Below, in pieces: positions 1-11,396 of a stretch of 64,000 nucleotides of DNA. The position numbers were made by a program, and so were the translations under genes. The stretch's first letter is position 1, and the number at the start of each line of letters is the position of its first letter. Origin of the DNA: Odiellus spinosus (lineage: Eukaryota; Arthropoda; Arachnida; Opiliones; Phalangiidae); contig OY987240.1 of the NCBI GenBank assembly GCA_963920705.1, positions 7,342,766 to 7,406,765 of the forward strand, in the 5' to 3' direction. The notes beneath the pieces are model-generated. The model was not told where the DNA came from. It did not search any database and worked only from the letters and a program-made list of their open reading frames with translations.

Positions 1-1870
1 ACTTTCAATGGTTTGGCTGGGTTGTGTTAGGTTAGTTTAAACATCCATTCCCAAAGTTTGATGAAGGAACAATTCTTCGTATTAGGTAAGGGTAATTAGG
101 TTAGGTTAGATTAGGTGTTGGTTAGACATCCAAGGTTGTATACTGGACGAATATTTCGTATTGGGTAAGGTTAGGATAGATATCCATTACCAAGGTTGTT
201 AGAAGGACGAATACTTTGTAATTGTTTGGTTGGGTTATGTTAGGTAAGGGTAGGCATCCATTCCCAAAATGTAAAGAAAACGAACGATGTTTAATCGTTT
301 GGCATGGTTAGGTTACGTTAGGTTAGGATAGACATACATTCCCGAGGTTGGAATAAGGACGAATTGAAAATTTATTTTCCTGGAAATTAAAGAATAAAAA
401 GGGTTAATAAGCTTAGTTTCGTTGTTTTAATTATATTCTTCAAATTTAAAGTCAATTTGAAATATTTTCCTTATATTTTAGATTAAATTCTGGAAATGTG
501 AATTTTCTTATCCATTGTTATACTTTTGGATACGAGTAGTTTGCTCGTAGATAAAGAGCCAAATAATTATCTTCGGGTAAACATTATGCATTTAACAATT
601 ATACGAACACCCAAATTTCATTTTTAAGTTACAAACAACTTTATTCGAAAATAAAATATCTAGAAATAAACGAATTCTAGAAGATAATGGATATCTGATT
701 CCGAGCTCTACGGTTAGGTGAGTATATATATCCATTCCGAAGGTTCGACGAAGAACGAATACTCTGTAATGGTTTGGCTGGGTAACGCTAGGCTAGGATA
801 GAAGCCAAGGTTGTATGGTGGACGGACACTTGTAGTGGTTTCAATGGGGTAGGCTAGACGTAAATTGCCAAGGTTAGATGAGTGTCGAATACTTCGTAAC
901 GGTTTGACAGTTTTAGGTTAGGCTAGACACCCACTCCGAAGGTTTGATGAAGGACGAATACTTCATATTAGGTAAGGCTAGGTAAGGATACACAATAATT
1001 CCCATGGTTGGATGAAGGACGATTATTGTAATGGTTTGGACTTGGTTAGGTTAGGTAAGACGTCCATTCCCAAGGTTGGATGAAGGACGAATATTTCGTA
1101 TTGGTTTTGCTTGGTTAAGTTAGGTTAGGATAGACATCAATTCCCAAGTTTGGATGAATTACAAGTACTTCGTTTTGGGTTACGTTGGGTTAGGTTAGGC
1201 TAGGTTCGAATCGACATCCATTCCTATGGTTGGATGAAGCACGGGTACTTTTTAATGGTTTGGCTGGGTTAGGTTAGGTTAGACGTCCATTCCCAAGGCT
1301 AGATGTACATTCCTAAGGTTGATGTCCATTCGCAAGGTTAGATGTCCATTCCCAAGGTAAAATGTCCATTACCAAGGTCAGATATGCATTCCCAAGGCTA
1401 GATGAAGGAAGAATACTTCGTATTAATTTAGGTGGGTTTAGGTTAGGATAGCCATTAATTCCCACTGTTGGATGAAAGACGAATACTTTTTAATAGTTTG
1501 TCTTGGTTACGTTAGGATGGACATCCATTCCCAAGGTTAGATGAAGGATGAATACTTCGTACTGGGTAAGGTTGGATTATGTTAGGCTAGACATCCATTC
1601 TTGTGTTTGGATGAAGTACGAATACTTCGTAATGGTTTGGCAGGGTTTGGTTAGATAGCCATTCCCAAGGTTTGGTGAAGGGCGAATACTTGGTATTGGG
1701 TTAGGTTAGGTTGCGTTAGGACATACATTATTCCCATTTTTGGATGAAGGACGATTACTTTGTAATAGTTTGGCTTGCTAAGGTTAGATAAAACGTTGGA
1801 TGAAGGACGAATACCTCGGATTGGGCTAGGTAAGAGGTCCACTCCCAAGGTTGTATCTGAGCCGAACATC
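1..1870. repeat. Degenerate TTAGG-containing minisatellite
   Basis: Imperfect tandem units of roughly 70-90 bp each combine short GGTTAGG runs with a recurring module resembling CATCCATTCCCAAGGTTGGA followed by GGACGAATACTTCGTA. The pattern is broken by unrelated AT-rich sequence at about 360-715. TTAGG is the usual insect telomere repeat, but here it never forms a pure array, so this looks like an interstitial minisatellite and not a telomere. No gene is seen in it. It ends near the point where the Polinton polymerase begins, so the Polinton is truncated on its left. Confidence 0.75.
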
Positions 1871-1892
1871 GTATATTAGAGAAAGGCTCGTA

Positions 1893-2037
1893 GCTCTAGA
1901 AAAACTCTGCTATTTCCCAAAAGAGCGCCCGCCAATTCCCTAAACAGCGGCCGCTCTTATTAAAAGAGCAGTTTTGAGCTTCGCCGCTGTTTTTTGGAAA
2001 TTGAGGCTGCTGTTTTGGGAACTGCTCTTCTAGGGTA
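1893..2037. mobile_element. Short hairpin MITE
   Basis: The segment folds on itself: the left half (CTCTAGAA... CCCAAAAGAGC... CAATTCCC... AACAGCGGC) is approximately the reverse complement of the right half (GCCGCTGTTTTTTGGAAATTGAGG... GGGAACTGCTCTTCTAGGG). Arms are about 70 bp with several mismatches around an AT-rich loop near 1958. No coding capacity. A palindromic MITE is the simplest reading; the family is unknown. Confidence 0.5.
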
Positions 2038-2117
2038 CACCCAAATAAAGAATATGTTCCAGTTCATTTGGTTAGCGCCATGGAAAATGAAGAAGACGGA
2101 GAATAAACCTACAGTAT

Positions 2118-2334
2118 TTTCCGAGGGTTTGACTGCATTAACAAGTTTATGACGAACCTCTTCCAATCGAAAGATACATATATTCAACACGACACGAAAC
2201 GTCTGAAGAAAACTGTTCCAGTGTTTGAAGACCTGACCCTAATTGCTCACAATTCAATGGGCTTTGATAGTTTCTTCATTTTAAACGTCTTACTAAGAAT
2301 GCCCATTACCCCTGATGTTGTCTTTAAAGATGGC
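2118..2334 (+). pseudogene. Polinton DNA polymerase B, exonuclease part
   Basis: This is the N-terminal surviving part of a protein-primed family B DNA polymerase. The reading frame holds an Exo II-like motif (AHNSMGFDSFFIL), with the Asn and Phe/Asp spacing expected of the 3'-5' proofreading domain, preceded by a segment ending in VFEDLTLI. The real N-terminus is missing and an in-frame stop lies near 2115. The frame breaks at the codons for FKDG where the MuDR-like element starts, and resumes after 7867 with a second copy of the target site (TTAAAGATGGC against TTAAAGATAGC). The enzyme would have copied the Polinton genome by protein priming. Confidence 0.75.
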
Positions 2335-2599
2335 TCTGCCCCATTGGACCGAATCGCGTTCGACCGAATTTTCCCATTCGACTGATCCAGCCAAATTGTG
2401 CGATTTTTATTTCGATGCATTTTCTCGGGTAGGTCAATTTTTCTGCGAATATTTTTTTTTAGATATTCAACAATAACCCTTAAAATACCTATTTGTTCCC
2501 AAATATTTAGTATTTAAATTCCAACTATGTAATATCACCGTTGGTTTTAATCGAAAGAAACCAATAAAATAATAGCATTATTGAACGAGTTATTATTGA

Positions 2600-2935
2600 A
2601 ACTAATTGTAACCTAACCTAACCATACTTAACCTAATCTAATTTAATTTTAAAAATTGTATAAAATATATTTCAGAAAAACCATAATAAAAATTATTTTA
2701 AATAAACAAATTACAAACCTAACCTAACCTAACCTAATCTAATTTAATTTTAAAAATTATATAAAATATATTTCAGAAAAACCATAATAAAAATTATTTT
2801 AAATTAAACAAGTTATAAACCTAACCTAACCTAACCATACTTAACCTAATCTAATTTAATTTTAAAAATTATATAAAATATATTTCAGAAAAACCATAAT
2901 AAAAATTATTTTAAATTGAACAAATTATAAACATT
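2600..2935. repeat. Three tandem units with AACCT runs
   Basis: Three successive units of roughly 105-117 bp share CCTAACCTAACC, then TAATCTAATTTAATTTT, then a TATTTCAGAAAAACC block, then AAAATTATTTTAAAT. The CCTAA runs are the complement of TTAGG. The array lies inside the MuDR-like element, so it may be the amplified interior of that element. No coding sequence. Confidence 0.75.
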
Positions 2936-3099
2936 TACACCCGACGCTAAGGTTTCAATATAGTGCAATGTTCCCGTCTCTAGATTTCACGCTTTCCCAA
3001 AGACGAATATCTCCATGGCGCCGCTGTAAGATATTATTGAAGATTTAATGTGACTTGTTTACAAACAAAGTTTAAATTATATATTATGGTAACTTACCT

Positions 3100-6000
3100 C
3101 ATAGCCTCCTCGATCACGCGCTTCGGCTGCGCTCGCGCTTTAGAAGCCCCGGCAATCGGCCGAAAATCGCGAATAAATGAATTCTCGAGATTTACAAAAC
3201 TCCCCCAAACTGATGCACGTCTCAAAGGGGGGAAACTGACCATATTTGAAGAATTTGGCCCCTTTCACGGCTTTAACGATTTTGAAAAGCCACAATTAAA
3301 ATATATGTTATGCGAATTAGGTTATTTTAACTCCCTAAACAGGTTTCATAATTTTAGGGTGATTAGTTTTTTTGTTAAAAATTAAATATCAACGTAAGTT
3401 GGTAGCGTGCGCAAAGCTTTACCACGTATAATTTGGTGCTTTAATTAATTTGGTGTCGTAAGTTGTGAAATTTTTATTCAAGTTTTAAAACGATAATTAA
3501 TGTTACAGTGCTAAATTTGTTGATTAAGTTATACACTTATAAGTACTCCTAATTAAAAATTTAAAAGACAATTTTAAGAGTGGAAAGTTTTTTCGCCATT
3601 TTTATTCAAACCAGTTTAAAAATAATAAATCCACAGAGTTTTAAATTTTATCCCAATAAAGAAATACTCTAAGCGAAAATATAATCTTTATTTGCCACAT
3701 ATTTCATTACAATAACTAAATGGAGAAACCGTAAAAAATGGGGAAAATTGAAGTTTCACACTTTATGAACTTTTCTAGAAAGGGGTTTGTAAACGGGTGT
3801 TTTCACTTTTTCGTACCGGGCTGAAGTATTTCTTGACACGTTATTAATTAATATGGGGACTAATTTTTCGCAAATGAGGCTCTCGATTAGCAAAGGATGC
3901 TCATCAACAATTTCGCATTGAACAACTGGTGAACCTGCAATTTTCCCCTCCAAATACGATGAAATCTTGGCGCAGATGTTAGGAGATCCTTGCAAGTAGG
4001 ATACCGCTCTCTCCACGAATGAAACAATGATTGATATCAACACCGTGAATGTTTGGGTTGGATATCGCATTCCTCCTCGATCCGAACTATGGATTAAGTC
4101 GAGTAGTGGGGAACTTTGGCGAGGTTGGGAGATGTTTATGATGCAGTAGCCACAAAATTTTCTTTCCTCCATCACTCTCAGTATATACCCAGCTATGTAA
4201 GCCATGCTAGCTAATTTCAGGGTGGCTCTCTGAGGAGGTGGAATTTCAGAGAGTGCGTCTAAAATTGAAATGACATTAGCTGGTAGATCAGGTTTGGCAC
4301 TAGCTAGGGTATCCACATCCGGGTCGTGAAAATCTGTGTTATAAAGAGCCGGTAGATCTTGGTAGTCGTCGGCAGAGACATTCGCAGCGCTGGTTAAAGC
4401 CTTCATTTTCCCTTTCTTTAAAATATTCTCAATACTCATGAGTGTTGCTCTGGCGTCAAGCATATCATTTCCACCCGCCGATGATCTAAGCTTGCAATAC
4501 AAAAGTTCGATGTTGTCACCCGAGAATTTTCTGGTCAAAACGTAATGGAAGCCTTCTTCGAGAAGGTAACCGATGCAAGCTACAGTTGATAAAGTGGTAA
4601 TTCTAACAGCCTCGAAAGTCTCCGTGGTTAGAATGTACTTTTGTTTTTCAAACTATAGGTTTTCCAAATAATCCAAGAAAGTGGTTTTAAGCCATTCGAG
4701 TCGCTCATCGTCAATGGTGGAAAATGGCAACTTTGTTTCATTTCGAGACTCTTAGGCGTGTTTCTTGTTGGCTATGTTGTGCAAGTCGAACCACTTTTGG
4801 ATCATCTTCATGTATTCAATGGTCGGGCCGGCTGTTTTGAATTTCAAAGCTTGAGGATGGCTGTTGCTATGAGACTGAAGGTATTCGATTGCGGCAATGA
4901 CGGGTGTAGAAAAGATGTCAATTGCTCGACGAACGTTCATTTTTTCAAAGTTCGATGGGTAGACATGTTTTCGGGTTAGACAACGTACTGGCTTCACAGT
5001 TTCGTCTTTCTGGAGCTCGTACAGGTATTTAACATACTTACCTGAGATCTCGTGGGATCCATCCGGACTTTCTTTGTCCAATAATTGGGTTTTCACATCT
5101 TTGATGGCGTGACTTGGATCAAAACTTAAAAACATGACTCGACTATCATCTAATGGATGTGGAATAGTGGCCTGCAATGCTTGACGAGGACCACTGCCCA
5201 TTCGTCGCATCATGGCGACGTTGGTCTTGTGATTGTCAGTGACAACGCGAATGATAAAAAACCACATTCTTCCACATCTCGAATGGTTGAGATGGTCAAT
5301 TCGTACAAGTCTATTCCAGTTGTCTGTCTGGTAAAGAAATAAGCCACAGGTATAGTGTAAGAGGTAGAAAGACCATTAATCACAAAACAAAGCAACTGAT
5401 TGGCAACGACTGGTTCGTTTGGCAATCTGGCCTCGTTAATGACTTCTCCAGCTTTATTCAATAGAGTTTCAACATGCTTGGTGGTGTCTTTCAAGCCAAA
5501 TACTCTATCCACTTTTTTGTCATAAATTAGTTTTGGGTTAATGGCCATTTCGTCACAGATCAGGGAGACGTACCTTTCTTGAGGTTCAAGTTGTTTGGCT
5601 TCGGCTTGTAGACGTTCTTTAACTAACCTTGTACAGCCAGTTTCGCCGTCAACTCCACCTGTAAACCTCTTCAGAGTACGCTTTGATGGTAATTTAAGAA
5701 ATCCAGACTTTCTTGGATGATTATAGCCTTTTGGCGAGACATAATTCCAAATGACACAAAGACGAACCAGTTCTGGATTCCACGTTGGTCTCTTCTTTTG
5801 AAAGTTGTGAATGAGATCCAGCAAAACTGTAGCTTCTTCGCAGCCATCATCAGCTTCGTTGATAATCTTTTGAAGCTTACAAAAGGGCTCTTGACTATAT
5901 TTCTGAAGCTGAAGTTCAGCATTTGTTAATTTTTCTTGGATATCCTGCAGTTTTTTATCTTGTCGCCATGCCTTGGACCGGAGATTATTTAATTGTTTTT

Positions 6001-7582
6001 TAATAACCTCCTCCAAAAACGGTTTAGCTGATGACTGCGATGATTCTACAGTTTCGTTAGCCTTGCTGTTGTCAAAAGCTAAATCCTCAAAGTCTAGTAC
6101 TGGAGTTCGAATTTGGCTAGAAGTAGATGGTGTGTTAGTTGTTTGAAATGATCTACTTGACTCACCTTTATGATATCTTCTAGGTGGCTCCGAAGATGAT
6201 CTTTCCCTGGTCCTTTTGACTGGTTGTTTTGGAACCATGTACTTTGGATATCCAGGGAATATTGTCGGTACTGCTCCTTTCTGAAGCCGTCGTAATTTCA
6301 ATCCTAAATGATAAAATATCAAACAAAAGTTGAATGGCCTCAGTTTCTCAAAATGGTCATACAATTAATCTCATATACCTTCTGTGTATTCGGAATCCTT
6401 GAAATGCAAGCTACATACCACAGACTTTTCAGTTAACTTGAAGTCTTTTCGAGAAATATTCTTCAGCCATAGACTTCGAAGCTCTTTGTCGACTGGAAAC
6501 GTATGAAATGTAGCATTGCCTACAGAAGTGCAAAATGGGACGCAGCAAGACGGCATGATTCTAAAATAAAAATAAATATTTTAGTAAATAATTCTCAAAC
6601 ATTTGTGATACAGACCTGTATTTAAAAAATCGACGATTCAGGGTTCAGTAGATTGTTCAGATTGTGATGAATTTAAAAGAAAATCCTTAATTATTTGGGG
6701 ACGCTCATTCCTCGATGCTGTTGTTTACGAAAATACTACGCGTACGCGAATGCCGTCAAATCTACCACATATCTTAGCGTCCCTACTAGAATGGGATTTA
6801 CTACTAACCAGCAGAGGGGAAACAGAACATACCACGAACTGGAAGCTCTTAAAAGTTTTAGACTACTGAATTTAGTGTTATTGTACTACCATGCTGGGAA
6901 GGGAAAAGAGAAACCGACGCCGAAAGGGGGAAGAGAGGTTTCCAACCGGAGCTGTCCGGAATTTCGCGACAATAATAAATAAGACTAGAGTATATTAGCT
7001 GCCTTCCAAAATCTGTAATTTCTATTCTCCGTTCAATTCTCACAGTTGCAACCTTACACATACAGAATTTTAACACTTGTTTTAGAATAGAATAGTATAT
7101 TGCCATAGAATAAAATCAAATCAGAGGGTGAAATTAGAATATAAGTTTATAAATAGCATCTACAGCGTGTCTACAGTACCTGTGTAAATGGATCAAGACT
7201 TAAAATTAAAAAATAAACCCGCGCAATAGGTAAAAACCGCAAAAAGCTCCGTCCGGAGAGAAAAATAATAGGTTCGCTAGTTTCAACAATTATTAACGCA
7301 AAATCTGTAAACTTCAAAGGCTCGGAATTAATTTGTAAATTATCCGTGCATACTTAATTAGATGTGATTAAAAAATCAGGAAGCTGGAGCGTAAATTTAA
7401 AACTTTAGACAAGAATTTGTATCTTCCCTCGACTTTTCCCCCTACATTTTAGTGCTTTTTCGCGCCGTCTTTTGGGGGAGTTTTGATTTCCCATTTATTC
7501 TCTCAAACACATGTTAATTTTTTTCTTTGCCGGGGCTTCTAAAGCGCGAGCGCAGCCGAAGCGCGTGATCGAGGAGGCTATG
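3100..7582 (-). mobile_element. P-superfamily DNA transposon
   Basis: A terminal inverted repeat of about 53 bp begins CATAGCCTCCTCGATCACGC at 3100 and recurs in reverse complement up to 7582. The flanking direct repeat CTTACCT (3093-3099 and 7583-7589) is a 7-bp target-site duplication; P elements typically make 8 bp. It encodes a THAP-domain transposase on the minus strand. The stretches 3155-3750 and 6560-7530 hold only AT-rich sequence with no recognisable gene. It sits inside the MuDR-like element. Confidence 0.8.
3756..6556 (-). pseudogene. P-element transposase, THAP type, decayed
   Basis: Exon 1 (6556-6379) encodes a THAP zinc-binding DNA-binding domain: MPSCCVPFC at the start, a central Trp, and CSLHF (C2CH pattern). 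A donor at GAAG/GTATAT and an acceptor at TTTAG/GAT define a 75-bp intron (6378-6304). The long second exon carries a Ser/Arg-rich linker, a coiled-coil-like stretch (about 5860-6010) and P-type motifs, including LPSKRTLKRF, SLICDEMAI (first catalytic Asp region), NQLLCFVINGL and VVTDNHKTN. Breaks: a frameshift in a T-run near 5265 and in-frame stops at about 4752 and 4650; the last segment (4538-3756) is open. It is homologous to Drosophila P transposase and THAP9. The copy is inactive. Confidence 0.82.
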
Positions 7583-7590
7583 CTTACCTT

Positions 7591-7661
7591 TACCGACCAG
7601 GACTCGAACCAAGATTTTCTGCGTGACAGACCGACGCTTTATCACTAGACCATGGTGAGAC
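7591..7661 (-). pseudogene. tRNA-Asp-like remnant (possible SINE head)
   Basis: On the minus strand an A-box-like GGTCTAGTGAT, an anticodon-loop sequence CTGTCAC (anticodon GTC) and a canonical B box GGTTCGAGTCC occur in order at tRNA spacing. T-arm pairing is fair and anticodon-stem pairing is weak. The putative acceptor ends do not pair, so this is not a working tRNA. It abuts the P-element target site. A tRNA-derived SINE head or a tRNA pseudogene are both possible. Confidence 0.45.
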
Positions 7662-7866
7662 GAAAACCCCATCGAAATATAACATATTTATTTCAGCTTA
7701 GAAAATAATGCTGCATATATAAAGTAAAAATATTTTTTCAATCGAATGGGATAATATTCCCATTCAATCGAAACCCGCCGTTGGGCAAGATTTTTAATAT
7801 ATTAGCTAGAATTTTTCGGCCGAATGAGATTCGGTCCACTGCGATTCGGTCGAATGGGTAGATCCC

Positions 7867-8616
7867 TTAAAGATAGCAAGTTGCTGGCCATCTTTTTGAA
7901 ACAACAAAAAATGAAATTTTTGTATTTTTTTAATTTAGTCGCTCAACCTTTAAGATCGTTTCCCGCCACGTTTTCATTATGGAAAGTAAAAAAACAATTT
8001 TTCCCTTATATTTTTTATACTGAAGACACGATAGATTACATAAGACCTCTCCCTAGCAAAGACTATTTTCACCTGAATACATGAAAGAAAAAGATTACGC
8101 TATGTTTAGCCAGTGGTGCGAAGAGAAGAAAAAGCAACCGCTCTATAATTTGAGAGAATTGGAGCATTACACAATCATGGATGTCAAGGTGTTACAGCAA
8201 GGAATGGATACCTTTCGACGATTATTCCAGCAAAAGAAACCGCTTACGACGTTATGAATATGAATGCTTTGACCTGTACTATCAAATTTCTGCACAAGTA
8301 CTTGGAAGAATTTAGTTTAGGAGTCGTTCCGGCAAATAGATATGGAAACAATGTCAAAGTCAAGTCGCTTTAAAGTGGTTGGCTTGGGAAGCGGAGAAAC
8401 GTAACATCGATATACAAACAACCCTATCGATGGGAGGTGAAAAGAAAATTTGTCGTTTTCCGGTTGACGGGTATTGCGCTAATCCAGAAATCATTTTTCA
8501 ATACGACGGGAACATTTTTCACGGATGCCTGCTTCATACAAAGGGTAGCCAGTGGAATCCTTGTTACAAGACTCTTTCAAAAACTTGTACGAAAGAACTT
8601 TAGATCGAGATGACGT
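7867..8616 (+). pseudogene. Polinton DNA polymerase B, middle part
   Basis: Polymerase coding resumes right after the MuDR-like element. The segment contains FPATFSLW, an Exo III-like YTIMDVKVL (Tyr-x3-Asp) near 8170, and further on a Polinton-type domain with ICRFPVDGYC and YDGNIFHGC. The frame changes near 8085, near 8255 and again near 8370, so the region is decayed. It ends at 8616, at the border of a GC-rich foreign segment. Confidence 0.75.
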
Positions 8617-9147
8617 CAATAGACCGTGCGCAGGGTGGGGGTAGTGTTCCATCCTTGTCGTGGTGAGGGGGCCCGAGTTCTAGGATCCGTCCTAGTTCCG
8701 CGAATTGGAACACGGCCGTCTCGCCCACACCCGGCCGACTCGTGGGGCCCGTCCTGGGCCCTGGCAGCTCCCTCTGCCTTTGAGTCGGTCTTGTTGGGTC
8801 ACGGTTACATTACGGAGGCCGTATGGCGCAGCTGTGTGGGTTCTGGTCGCCAAGCCGTTTCTCCACCTTTTGTTGCCTTAGCCTCCTCACGTGTGTGCGG
8901 GAGCACTGGTCTGGGGTTCTTCGGTTCCCGCTGTTTGACCTTGTTACCCGTTCCGGGCACGGTTTCGCGTGCGGCACTTTAGGGACAAATGATGCAGCCG
9001 CACGGATTGGCGGGGGTGTTATGTGTTACCCAGCACGGTGCACCCCCTTAACAATCAAAACTGATGTCTGTAAGTACCGCCGATATCCTCGTTCACACCC
9101 GGAAGTAATTAAAAAAAATTTAATTAAAATATATATATATATTTTGG
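8616..9147. other. GC-rich segment replacing part of polymerase B
   Basis: This block is much richer in G+C than its surroundings up to about 9060, then ends in an AT-rich tail (TTAATTAAAAAAAATTT, then an AT dinucleotide run). It lies between two polymerase B segments, and the stretch expected there (including the catalytic motif A region, D-x2-SLYP type) is absent. Open frames on plus at 8626-9152 are Pro/Arg/Gly-rich and look like a by-product of GC content. The 3' end of a non-LTR retrotransposon that replaced about 80-90 codons is one possibility; I do not recognise the family. Confidence 0.5.
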
Positions 9148-10440
9148 ATTAATGGCTTGCAAAATTTTGGCACAAAAACGCGTATATAAAAGCCTTACCT
9201 TTTCGAACGAGGGGTAAACTTTTCTTTGCCTTATGTAAGACATGCGTGGAAAACGATCTTGAGTCTTGCACCCACATTGACCAAGAAAGGGCATTCATCG
9301 GCTCCTGGACGAGTGTTGATATATACAATGCAGTGGAATTTAGATACGTCCTAATGGGAATTTTCGAAGTTCATCACTACGCTGAAAGATACTAACACGT
9401 TAAAGGGGAGGATCCAGGTTTCTTTGGTCAATACATCAATTCCTTTTTGAAGTTGAAAATTCAAAATTCGGGATGGCCGAGAGAAGTTAAAACGGAAGCG
9501 GAAAAAACTGAATATTTAATAGCGATCAAGGAGTGGGAAGACATTGATATTGAAGCTGAGGATGTGACGATCAACACGCCCCTCAGTACGCTCTCCAAGC
9601 TCTCGTTAAATTCGATATGGGGACGTCATTGTATGTCCCACGACAAGCCCAAGACCGTCTTTGTCAACACCTACGAAGCCTACATATCCATTGTCACAGA
9701 CCCGACTATCGAACTGACCGATATGCGACCTTTCAATGACGAAGTTTGTATGTTGTCTTACAAGTACAAAAAATACTTTTGTCCGACGTATTACAAAGGA
9801 TCACCTGTGCTCGGTTGCTTCGTTAGCTCCTATGGCCGCATTGTTTTGTTTTGGGCACCAGAGTTTTGTATTATGACATGGACAGCGTATTTTTTGTGCG
9901 AAAGAACAATGACGAAACAAATCCCCCCCCCCCTCGGTCAATTTATGGGAGACTGGACCGAAGTAGTTCCGGGTAGTTATATCACTGAATTTTTGTGTTC
10001 AGGACCCAATCGTATAGCTACAAAACGGCCGACGGTAAAAGCGTCACGAAAATGAAAGGCATTTCCCTCAATCGAAAAAATTAAGAAATCATCAATTTAG
10101 ATTCGATAAAAGCTGCCTTGGACAAACCAGAAACCACGTACTCGGTGGATGTCCCCTTTAACGTGGTACGCAACAAGAGTCAGGCGAAGCTTTTTCAGGG
10201 AAATTTAAAGAAGACTTTTGGTGTCACCTTTAATACAAGAATTATCAATAAGATGTATCGAGAAAGTAAACGCTTGGAGACCTTTAACAATATCAATTGG
10301 TTGACGGCCTCGAAACACTTGCCACGCCACTCTTATTTAGCTTCGGAACTGGCTGAAGCACGCTTTTTCTACTTGAACAAAGGCTGTAAGACTAGATGTT
10401 GCTGTTGTCACAATGAAATTGACTGGAGCGCCATGCAGTA
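9148..10440 (+). pseudogene. Polinton DNA polymerase B, palm and C-terminus
   Basis: Coding resumes with GLMACKIL at 9148. It then contains a Cys-rich piece (LCKTCVEND... SCTH) near 9230-9285, the motif B-like KLSLNSIWGRHC (about 9597-9635) and motif C YYDMDSVFF (about 9867-9895), which retains the D-x-D-S catalytic core. The C-terminal part (10118-10441) continues with conserved-looking sequence such as NINWLTASKHLPRHSY. Breaks include a stop near 9393 and frameshifts near 9860, 9930 (in a C-run) and 10060. The enzyme replicated the Polinton; this copy cannot be active because motif A is lost. Confidence 0.8.
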
Positions 10441-10590
10441 GCGATGAGTATCCACTGAGCGCACATCAAAGACAAGCCCCGTTTTGCGCCTTTTTACTCG
10501 ATAAGGATAAAACTAATTTGAAAGCGTACGAAGAAACGCATCAAGAAAAATTGGCCAAGGAAGCAGTGGAAAAATATCCATTTTGATGAA
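10441..10590 (+). pseudogene. Small Polinton ORF fragment
   Basis: An open frame of about 48 codons (SDEYPLSAHQRQAPFCAFLL near its start, VEKYPF at its end) lies between the polymerase and the ATPase. It has no clear start codon. I do not recognise the family; a small Polinton accessory protein or the tail of the polymerase region are both possible. A TATA-like TATAAAAAGG follows at about 10638 and may have served the downstream ATPase. Confidence 0.35.
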
Positions 10591-10799
10591 AAACAAACAT
10601 ATTTACGGGAGGTGGTATTTTATGGCTTTGGTAAAGAATATAAAAAGGTGACATTTGACGAGATTATTGTTATTTGGTATATCCCTGTCGAGGATCGGAG
10701 CAATTGGAATTTTGTCAATAGTTTACGTTTTAAAAATATAATTAAAGAGTTTGAGATTTAATTTGAAAAATATCGTGTCGAGTCAAATTCCAAGCCCCA

Positions 10800-11343
10800 A
10801 TGCAACTGTTGGTGAGTGGTCCAACCAAGAGTGTTAAAACCACCTGGATATTTAACCTTTTAAAAAACGCCGACACTATAATTGAACCTCCACCCAAGAG
10901 AATCGTGTATTGCCACCCGAAGATCCAAATTTTTGGGATGAAAATTTGAATATTTTTTTAATAATTGGCCTTTACTTGCTATAATAACGCCTACATCGCC
11001 AGTATCTTTTGTGTGGGCTCGCATCATAAAAATTTGTCAATTGCTTTGTTAACTCAAATTCTATTAGGGCAAGGGAAAGAAAGCCGAACAATTAGCCTTA
11101 ATTCCTCGTATATCATATGTTTTAAAAATTCCCGCGATGGTAGTCAAATAAACTACTTGAGTAGACAAATATTTCCCCATAACAAAAGTCTCGTGGCCAA
11201 AGCTTTTCATCTAGTGACGGCTGCTAATCCATTTTCTTACTTGTGTATAGATTTAAAACAAAATATGCGTGGCGAGTTACGTTTAAGAAGTAACCTATTC
11301 CCTCACGAAGGAAATATGATCATTGTTTGCGATCACAAATAAA
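10800..11343 (+). pseudogene. Polinton genome-packaging ATPase
   Basis: FtsK/HerA-type packaging ATPase of Polintons. The N-terminal part starts at ATG 10800 with a degenerate Walker A (GPTKSVKTT; the usual Gly before Lys is Val), followed by EPPPKRIVYC. A stop near 10945 and missing residues interrupt it. The C-terminal part (about 10965-11343) carries the family signatures ESRTISLNSSYIICFKN and LRSNLFPHEGN. The protein would pump DNA into a preformed capsid. It lies downstream of polymerase B in the same direction. The changed Walker A and the frame breaks make it non-functional. Confidence 0.82.
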
Positions 11344-11396
11344 TACGCTTGTGTCTTAAATAAGAGTGTTATTACGAATCTTGACTTTAAAAGAAC

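Larger units (their letters stand above)
2335..7866. mobile_element. MuDR-like element inserted in polymerase B
   Basis: The ends form inverted repeats: left CCATTGGACCGAATCGC, right end read on the other strand CCCATTCGACCGAATCGC, each followed by further copies of a GACCGAAT motif. The flanks TTAAAGATGGC (2324-2334) and TTAAAGATAGC (7867-7877) form a target-site duplication of about 9-11 bp, the range known for Mutator-like elements. Without the nested P element it is about 1 kb and has no transposase, so it is non-autonomous. The superfamily call rests on the duplication length only. Confidence 0.55.

Noticed and set aside
1-1870. Functional telomere
   Set aside because: TTAGG units never form a pure array and unrelated sequence continues on the right.
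7591-7661. Functional tRNA-Asp gene
   Set aside because: Internal promoter boxes are good but the acceptor stem cannot pair and the anticodon stem is weak.
8626-9152. Two overlapping ORFs of 109-118 codons
   Set aside because: They lie in a GC-rich insert where stops are rare; no motifs, and the segment interrupts polymerase B.
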